From Chitinophaga sp. 180180018-3 (GTDB lineage: Bacteria > Bacteroidota > Bacteroidia > Chitinophagales > Chitinophagaceae), in contig NZ_CP140772.1 of assembly GCF_037893185.1 (NCBI RefSeq), positions 3,224,001 through 3,288,000 of the forward strand: a stretch of 64,000 bases of DNA, written 5' to 3'. Each line of letters starts with the position of its first letter. The stretch's first letter is position 1. Positions 59,601 to 64,000 of the stretch are shown in pieces. The notes beneath the pieces were generated by a model. It was not told where the DNA came from and did not search any database. It saw nothing but the letters and a program-made list of their open reading frames with translations. Both the position numbers and the translations under genes were made by a program.

Positions 59601-59808
59601 GACGAGCCTGGCGATGATAGCGGGTATGATCCCCATGGCCAGCGGTCTTGGTGAAGCCGGTGATCAGACAGCCCCGCTGGGGCGCGCGGTAATCGGTGGA
59701 CTGATTGCGTCCACACTCGCTGCGCTGCTGATCCTGCCCCAGGTGTACGCGCTTGTGCAGAAGAAGTCGAGCTATGAGTCGCCATCCCTGATGCCGGACG
59801 AAGAATAG
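56614..59808 (+). CDS. RND-family efflux permease with altered proton-relay residues
   Basis: This 1064-residue inner-membrane protein has the RND layout: twelve membrane helices and two large periplasmic loops. The start MSFVSSALKKPIAVVVITGG and NIPIDIFPKLNLPTIYVIEP are usual. In helix 4 the sequence is GILVDQATVTIENIHQ: D400 is kept, but the second aspartate of the AcrB D407-D408 pair is Q401. In helix 10, GVSVANAILIV has A960 where AcrB has the essential K940. A His-rich cytoplasmic loop (about 490-525, KFQHAHVGL and FEHEHPEK) follows helix 6. The altered relay marks a divergent subfamily; substrate unknown. It lies between the TolC-family and adaptor genes. Confidence 0.9.
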   Translation: MSFVSSALKKPIAVVVITGGLLLFSVLAIFNIPIDIFPKLNLPTIYVIEPYGGMSPQQMEGFFATRMQDQFLYVNGVKSISTKNIQGLTLLKLTFYESTDMAEASAQVALQVNRVMSFFPPGALPPQVMRFDASSLPVGELVFSSPKRSLKEIYDLAATRIRPMFATVPGLSAPPPFGSNTRSVILNVDPQKLRSFNLSPDQVVEAVAKNNVMTPSGNIRINNTMFVTTVNSLEKEVNDFGDIPIVTNGGSNVFIRDVARVADATDVTVDYALVNGHRSVYIPVVKTADASTWDVVKQLKGKLPEMQSLLPDDVKISYEFDQSVFVINAVKSLISEGIMGALLTGLMVLLFLRDLRSCLVVVVTIPVAVLCAVLGLKMAGQTINIMTLSGLALAIGILVDQATVTIENIHQHLEMGKPKRQAIYEACEEIAFPLLLILLCILAVFAPSFIMTGVPRAMFLPLSLSIGFAMVASYFAAQTLVPVISNWWLQAHKFQHAHVGLTLDAEEIKEANEHLKFEHEHPEKAGGFERFKLRFMGVLEGGMKRSRLIVTIYVIGALILAGGCYMWIGKDLMPHINAGQFQLRLRMPDGTRLERTEAALHDVLGVVDSTVNGHVAISSAYVGLIPSSFGSSNLYIFNSGTHEAVLQVNLDEDYKVKIDQLKDELRKNITAKIPEMRLSFEPIDLTEKIMSQGAATPIEVRVAGKDMKQISDYAEKLVDNLKDVPFLRDVQIAQPLHFPVINIHIDRLKLAQMGLNIYQVARSVTASTSSSRFTEKNQWLDEKVAYTYQVQVQIPEYSMTAINDLKEIPLVRGQARPVLADVATFTTTEMPGEYDRAGPRRFVTVSANISGKDLGAATAAVQKAIKDVGTPPKGLVAELKGASSLLVETLSSLQNGLTIAILVIFLLLAANYQSFKLSFVVLTTVPAVIAGALIALLLTGATLNLQSYMGMIMSTGVSVANAILIVTNAEKLRLEYKDVPRAAVTAAGLRLRPILMTSLAMIAGMIPMASGLGEAGDQTAPLGRAVIGGLIASTLAALLILPQVYALVQKKSSYESPSLMPDEE

Positions 59809-59840
59809 GGTTTAATAAACATCATATCATCTCGCTATAA

Positions 59841-59853
59841 AAAGCTAAAAGCT
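59841..59853. repeat. AGCTAAAAGC-type repeat between permease and adaptor genes
   Basis: AAAGCTAAAAGCT lies in the 89-bp gap inside the efflux operon and matches repeats at 4276-4293 and 45948-45995. Related fragments (GGCTAACCGCTAAAGG) follow it. Confidence 0.35.
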
Positions 59854-59897
59854 GCAGGCTAACCGCTAAAGGCGCTTAAAGAACATACAAAGAAATT

Positions 59898-60986
59898 ATG
59901 AAACAACTAACATATTATTTATCAGCTCTCTCCATCATATCCGGACTGGCCGCCTGTAATTCAGCGGCCATGCCGGAGAAGAAAGCGGCTTCCGATCATG
60001 GGAAGCGTTATACGCTGTCGCAGGTTGTACAGCGGCCACTGGGAGGCACTATCCGCCTGCCGGGTACCCTGCAGGCCTTCCAGGAAGTTAGTATCTATCC
60101 AAGGATCAATGGCTTCGTGAAAAGCATCATGGTGGATCGCGGAAGCAAAGTGAAAAAGGGACAGGTGTTGCTGGTACTGGAAGCCCCAGAGGTAACTCAG
60201 CACTTCTACGCGGCACAATCGAAATACCTGCAGGCAGCGGCTATGTTTGCTTCCAGCAAAGACAACTACGAGCGTACTGTAGCCACCAGTGCAGAGCCTG
60301 GCACAATTTCCCCGCACGACCTGGAGTTGTCGAAAGCCAGGATGCTGGCCGATAGTGCCCTGATGAACAGCGAGCAGGCCAATTTTCGTGCGCAGGAAGT
60401 GAATAAAGGCTATCTCGTGGTAACGGCGCCGTTTGATGGTGTGATCACGGAGCGTAACATTCACCCCGGCGCATTGGTAGGGCCGGATACTAAAGTAGAC
60501 GATAAGCCTATGCTGATGCTCGAACAGGAAGACAAGCTAAGGCTGGTCATGCAGGTACCTGAAATGTATAGTGCACAGCTGGCGGAACAATCCGTGGTGA
60601 ACTTTGACGTGGATGCAATACCAGGGGAACATTTTCAGGGAAATATAGCCCGGCAGGCCGGAACACTGAACGATAAATATCGCTCCGAAGCCGTGGAAAT
60701 AGATGTGCCTAATCCCAAACGCCAGCTGAAAGCCGGCATGTATACCGAAGTAGTGCTGCCGTTAAAAGGCTCGGCGCAGGCGATGCTGGTACCTTCCAGC
60801 GCAATTGTGATGTCGACCGAAAAGAAATACGTAGTAGCGGTAAAAGATCATCATACAAAATGGATTGATATAGAAGAAGGTAATCATCATAACGATTCAA
60901 CAGAAGTATTCGGCCACTTACAGCCCAATGATCAGGTGATTGTAAATGCCACAGATGAGATCAAAGAAGGGATTACCATTCCATAG
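59898..60986 (+). CDS. RND periplasmic adaptor (membrane fusion protein), lipoprotein
   Basis: This 362-residue protein links permease and outer-membrane channel. The lipoprotein signal ends GLAAC at residue 20. A biotinyl-lipoyl-like domain is split around a short helical hairpin: VSIYPRINGFVKSIMVDRGS, KVKKGQVLLVLEAPE, and later LVVTAPFDGVITERNIHPGA. A beta-barrel domain and a membrane-proximal domain (VPSSAIVMSTEKKYVVAVKD) follow. The helical hairpin is short (about 95-155), consistent with TolC-tip contact. Gene order here is channel, permease, adaptor, which is less common than adaptor first. A strong terminator follows. Confidence 0.92.
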   Translation: MKQLTYYLSALSIISGLAACNSAAMPEKKAASDHGKRYTLSQVVQRPLGGTIRLPGTLQAFQEVSIYPRINGFVKSIMVDRGSKVKKGQVLLVLEAPEVTQHFYAAQSKYLQAAAMFASSKDNYERTVATSAEPGTISPHDLELSKARMLADSALMNSEQANFRAQEVNKGYLVVTAPFDGVITERNIHPGALVGPDTKVDDKPMLMLEQEDKLRLVMQVPEMYSAQLAEQSVVNFDVDAIPGEHFQGNIARQAGTLNDKYRSEAVEIDVPNPKRQLKAGMYTEVVLPLKGSAQAMLVPSSAIVMSTEKKYVVAVKDHHTKWIDIEEGNHHNDSTEVFGHLQPNDQVIVNATDEIKEGITIP

Positions 60987-61037
60987 CAGTTCTTTCAACA
61001 CACGTTACGGCAAGCAGAATGGTGTAGTTGAAAGTCG

Positions 61038-61065
61038 GCCGTCCCGATGAGTCGGGACGGCTTTT
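61038..61065 (+). terminator. intrinsic terminator of the RND efflux operon
   Basis: A perfect 10-bp GC-rich stem (GCCGTCCCGA and complement) with a TGAG loop is followed by TTTT, 52 bp past the adaptor stop. Confidence 0.85.
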
Positions 61066-61392
61066 CTGCTAACTGTTCCGTCTATATTGATTTTTTTAGT
61101 GTTCTTATTAGAAAAAGAGAACAATAACATCCACCTAGTAATCAATAACGGATTTACCTGTTGTTCAACTAAAAAAGTTTATATAGCAGACAATAGTATA
61201 TAACCGCGTTACACACGTCAAGTCCTCCGGGAGTAATAAATTCAGGATTAGTTATTAGTTACTGTCGACAACCATAGCGGGTTAACGCTATGGGGATATT
61301 GGCTGTTGCTAAACTATTGTGTTCAAAGGCTATCGGATCATCATATTAATAATAATAACAAGGAACGATTTAAAATTGTTTTGGTGATTTTT
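61066..61392. other. intergenic region with a small hairpin
   Basis: These 327 bp lie between two convergent genes and hold no credible coding region. A perfect 8-bp stem (CCATAGCG / CGCTATGG) is at 61272-61293 with loop GGTTAA; no T run follows on either strand. Confidence 0.5.
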
Positions 61393-62040
61393 CTAAAAGT
61401 TGAAAAGCTCGCGTATGCCAAGTGCCAGCATCTGAACGCCGATCACCGCCAGTATCAGTCCCATCATTTTAGTAACCACCATCATTACATTGGTACCGAT
61501 GATTTTCACAATACGTTCTCCGGCAATAAAAAGCAGGTAGGTAATAAAACAAATAGCCCCATAAATAATAATTACGATGGCCAGGTGGGTTAAGTCTTTA
61601 GCCGCGGAATAGCTCATGGAGGTGGTGATACTGCCTGGTCCGGCAAGGAGTGGCATTGCCAGGGGCGTGATCGCCACACTAATACCCTGGTCGGCCTTTA
61701 CAGGCTGCGAGCCAAGCTTGGGGTTTTCCTGCCTGTTTTCCTTTTCGCCCCGCACCATCTCATAACCGATCATAAATACGAGTATACCACCGGTTACGCG
61801 CAACGCTGCCAGGGTGATCCCGAAAACATGAAAGATCAGTTTGCCGGCCACACTGAAAACAAGAATAATACAAAAGGCAATTAAGACAGATTTACTGGCA
61901 ATATTTCTTTTTGCTTTTCTGTCCATATTGGAGGTCAGCTCCATAAACACAGGTATTGCAGAGATGGGGTTTACAATGGCCAGTAAGCCCATGAATACAG
62001 TGGTGGCAAACGGAATGTAGTTATCAAATAATGTCATCAT
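61393..62040 (-). CDS. MarC-family inner-membrane protein
   Basis: This 215-residue protein has six membrane segments. The family start FATTVFMGLLAIVNPISAIP, with the NPISAIPVF motif, and the second half PLAMPLLAGPGSITTSM (the second NP/GPG-type motif) are clear. Despite the name, MarC-family proteins have no proven role in multidrug resistance; transport of small molecules is suspected. It is 30 bp downstream of the TRIC-like gene and is probably in the same operon. Confidence 0.9.
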   Translation of the reverse strand: MMTLFDNYIPFATTVFMGLLAIVNPISAIPVFMELTSNMDRKAKRNIASKSVLIAFCIILVFSVAGKLIFHVFGITLAALRVTGGILVFMIGYEMVRGEKENRQENPKLGSQPVKADQGISVAITPLAMPLLAGPGSITTSMSYSAAKDLTHLAIVIIIYGAICFITYLLFIAGERIVKIIGTNVMMVVTKMMGLILAVIGVQMLALGIRELFNF

Positions 62041-62070
62041 ATCAGCAATATAACGAATTTTACTTATCGT

Positions 62071-62685
62071 TTATGCCCGTAAACGGGGAAGTTGCCAGTT
62101 ATGCCGAAGACTTACCAACCGGATGGTAACAATAACGGCAACGGCTATACTCTGCGCTACTTCTCCGGATATACCGGTGAAATGTCCGGCCGCAACATAC
62201 AATATGCCACCTGAAATTGAGGCTACGGCATATATTTCCCGGGTGAAGAGAATAGGTTGTTCGCCGCAGATAACATCCCTGAGCAGTCCGCCGAAGGTGC
62301 CCGTAATGACGCCCAGAGCCACGCATACAGGCACTGGCAGATGTACAGCTATCCCTTTGTTGATGCCGGTGATGGTGAACATTCCGAGTCCTATTGCATC
62401 GAAAGTGCTGAGTAAGCGCGTGAGTTTTTTTACATAGGAGAAAAACACGGCGGCAATGATAGCGGCAACAATAATAGCGGTATTGGTCAGTTCGTCCGTC
62501 ATCCAGGCAACCGGCGTGGCGCCGATAAGCAGGTCGCGTATGGTTCCGCCGCCAATGGCTGTTACAAATGCCAGGGCAAAAAGCCCGATCACATCGTATG
62601 ATTTATTGATTGCTGCCGTTGCTCCCGAAACCGCAAATGCAAAAGTGCCCAAAAGTTCCAATACCTGTATGTAGGTAAGCTGCAT
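62071..62685 (-). CDS. TRIC-family (UPF0126/YicG-like) membrane channel
   Basis: This 204-residue protein has seven membrane segments arranged as two three-helix repeats. Each carries the glycine motif of trimeric intracellular cation channels: AIGGGTIRDLLIG in the first (about 43-55) and GTFGGLLRDVICGEQPILFT in the second (about 129-148). Prokaryotic TRIC proteins conduct potassium or sodium. It is upstream of marC-like on the same strand. Confidence 0.9.
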   Translation of the reverse strand: MQLTYIQVLELLGTFAFAVSGATAAINKSYDVIGLFALAFVTAIGGGTIRDLLIGATPVAWMTDELTNTAIIVAAIIAAVFFSYVKKLTRLLSTFDAIGLGMFTITGINKGIAVHLPVPVCVALGVITGTFGGLLRDVICGEQPILFTREIYAVASISGGILYVAAGHFTGISGEVAQSIAVAVIVTIRLVSLRHNWQLPRLRA

Positions 62686-62735
62686 GCGTTTGTTTGATTT
62701 GGGCCTAAGGTAACGATACTTTGCGTTAACGCAAG

Positions 62736-62996
62736 CTATTCCATATCGTAAGCGTATTCCCCTCTCAATGTACGCTCTATTTTAGTGCGCAGACTATGAC
62801 TGAATCCCTGTACTTCTATTTTGGGATGAGAGTCGAGATAGATCAAAAAGCGGCCTGTTTCTTCCATGACAAGATCGTAAATGTCTTCCAGCAGGGCACA
62901 AAGCAGTCTTCTTGTTGTTTCAGCTATCTGGGCCAGGCGAGAGTCTTCAAAATGCCTGTATTCACGGTTTTTATAAGATAAGGTAATCTGAATCAT
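62736..62996 (-). CDS. small protein of unknown function
   Basis: This 86-residue protein is not recognised. It is charged, cytoplasmic and mainly helical by composition (RLAQIAETTRRLLCALLEDI). A short beta region precedes it (IQITLSYKNREYRHF), and KIEVQGFSHSLRTKIERTLR lies near the C-terminus. The frame is complete with ATG and stop. It lies upstream of the TRIC-like gene on the same strand, with a 50-bp gap. The 158-bp gap to the next gene (62997-63154) is AT-rich. Confidence 0.5.
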   Translation of the reverse strand: MIQITLSYKNREYRHFEDSRLAQIAETTRRLLCALLEDIYDLVMEETGRFLIYLDSHPKIEVQGFSHSLRTKIERTLRGEYAYDME

Positions 62997-63154
62997 AACT
63001 AATGGTTTTCCAGGATTGAGTTTGCTGTTTCGGCTAGTTAACGCCTAACCGATTGGTTTTCAAAATTTAATTTATTAAAAATGTTGTAAAAATAGGAAAA
63101 AAGTATTTTTTTTCTATCATAATCTTGGCTACAATTGCAAATTATTTATAGGTA

Positions 63155-64000
63155 ATGAAACGAATCACATTAGTCATTGTTTTTACTGCATTGTACCTGA
63201 TACAGGTGCAGGCCCAACCCGGAAAAGGCATCAGATGGAGCCGCGACGGGAAATCGTACTATAAGGCTACTGCAGCCGGTATTGAAACGGTTGCATTTGA
63301 AGGATCTTCTGCTGTGAAGGTACCGGCCAGTGCTTATAATGGAATGCCGCTCCGTGATTTTTATTTTTCGGCAGATGAAAAGAAACTGCTGCTATATACC
63401 AACAGCAAAAAAGTATGGCGCTATGAAACCCGCGGCGATTACTGGGTGCTGGATCTGGCCAGCGGAAAGCTGCAACAGCTGGGGAAAGATAAACCCGGTT
63501 CTTCGCTGATGTTTGCCAAGCTGTCGCCCGATGGAACGAAAGCCGCCTATGTAAGCGGGCATAATATTTTTGTGGAAGACCTGGCAACAGCGCAGGAAAC
63601 AGCTATGACAACGGATGGTACGCGTCGCTTTATCAACGGTACTTTCGACTGGGCCTATGAAGAGGAATTTGGTTGCCGCGATGGTTTTCGCTGGAGCCCC
63701 GATAGCAAAAAAATTGCTTACTGGCAGATAGACGCTACAAAGATCAGAGATTTCCTGATGATCGATAATACAGATTCTATCTACTCCTTCACCGTACCGG
63801 TAGAATATCCGAAAGCAGGAGAGAGCCCTTCAGCATGCAGGGTAGGAGTAGTGGAGGTGGAAACTGCTAAAACAACCTGGATGCAGGTTCCCGGCGATCA
63901 GCAGCAGCATTATATTCCCCGTATGGAGTGGGTGCCCGGCAAAAATACACTCATCATACAACAGCTCAACAGGAAGCAGAACAATAGTAAGCTGATGCTC
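63155..64000 (+). CDS. DPP-IV-like S9 peptidase, N-terminal part, cut by the window edge
   Basis: An open frame of 282 codons starts at ATG 63155 and continues past the window end. A signal peptide (MKRITLVIVFTALYLIQVQA) is followed by beta-propeller sequence. WSRDGKSYYKATAAGIE, LWRYETRGDYWVLDL-type text and FDWAYEEEFGCRDGFRWSPD are characteristic of dipeptidyl peptidase IV; the EE pair of that motif binds the substrate N-terminus. Such enzymes release dipeptides with proline or alanine at position 2. The catalytic alpha/beta-hydrolase domain lies beyond the window. A weak -7 (TACAATTG, 63130-63137) precedes it. Confidence 0.88.
   Translation, partial: MKRITLVIVFTALYLIQVQAQPGKGIRWSRDGKSYYKATAAGIETVAFEGSSAVKVPASAYNGMPLRDFYFSADEKKLLLYTNSKKVWRYETRGDYWVLDLASGKLQQLGKDKPGSSLMFAKLSPDGTKAAYVSGHNIFVEDLATAQETAMTTDGTRRFINGTFDWAYEEEFGCRDGFRWSPDSKKIAYWQIDATKIRDFLMIDNTDSIYSFTVPVEYPKAGESPSACRVGVVEVETAKTTWMQVPGDQQQHYIPRMEWVPGKNTLIIQQLNRKQNNSKLML

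Noticed and set aside
61306..61593. 95-codon plus-strand frame overlapping marC-like
   Set aside because: Asn/His/Lys-rich low-complexity translation, overlaps the end of a clear membrane protein on the other strand.

Overview
The window comes from a member of the Bacteroidota, most likely Chitinophaga or a close relative in the Chitinophagaceae. Supporting signs are a SusC/SusD pair, a giant cell-surface protein ending in a gliding/type IX secretion (CHU_C-type) sorting domain, a DPP-IV-like S9 peptidase, an etfB-etfA pair, weak Shine-Dalgarno signals, and promoters of the Bacteroidota form TTTG-N19-TAnnTTTG. Three tRNA-Arg genes carry perfect copies of that promoter. The taxon is inferred from gene content; there is no rRNA in the window.

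Layout. 1-1305: right part of an IS4-family insertion sequence with a transposase cut by the window edge. It abuts a perfect 45-bp-arm palindrome, followed by a beta-lactamase-fold lipoprotein. 2951-7592: serA, an exported CBM9/DOMON-like protein, an S41 protease lipoprotein and a small basic exported protein. 7818-22580: one 4920-residue secreted adhesin-like protein with 24 near-identical 86-residue tandem units. 23011-29178: rpmI-rplT, ispE, a bifunctional-nuclease-family gene, etfB-etfA, a TPR protein, tilS and a DUF4375-like gene. 29262-31469: three tRNA-Arg(ACG) genes interspersed with rlmH, a rhomboid protease and a cupin resembling manganese-dependent hydroxynitrile lyase. 31636-34195: a DUF3052 gene and transketolase.

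34614-43963 is the most unusual region. It is a tight six-gene, same-strand run: SusC, SusD, two paralogous DoxX-type membrane proteins, a SoxD-like cytochrome c lipoprotein and a Tat-exported SoxC-like molybdoenzyme. It looks like a periplasmic sulfur-oxidation module joined to an outer-membrane nutrient importer, with no SoxXA/YZ/B in view.

43967-54705 holds mixed small genes: a DUF2809 protein, a KGG stress protein, a histone-H1-like DUF6496 protein, an MscS channel, a TPR sensor kinase, a SelW-like protein, two outer-membrane beta-barrels, a P-loop kinase-like protein and an aldo/keto reductase. 54798-60986 is an RND efflux operon (small exported protein, TolC, permease, adaptor) whose permease lacks two residues of the canonical proton relay. 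61393-64000 carries marC-like and TRIC-like membrane proteins, an unknown small gene and the start of a DPP-IV-like peptidase cut by the right edge.

Dispersed intergenic structure includes long palindromes at 1311-1409 and 52729-52857 that share a core, a third palindrome at 25204-25274, short AGCTAAAAGC-type repeats, and several clear intrinsic terminators.
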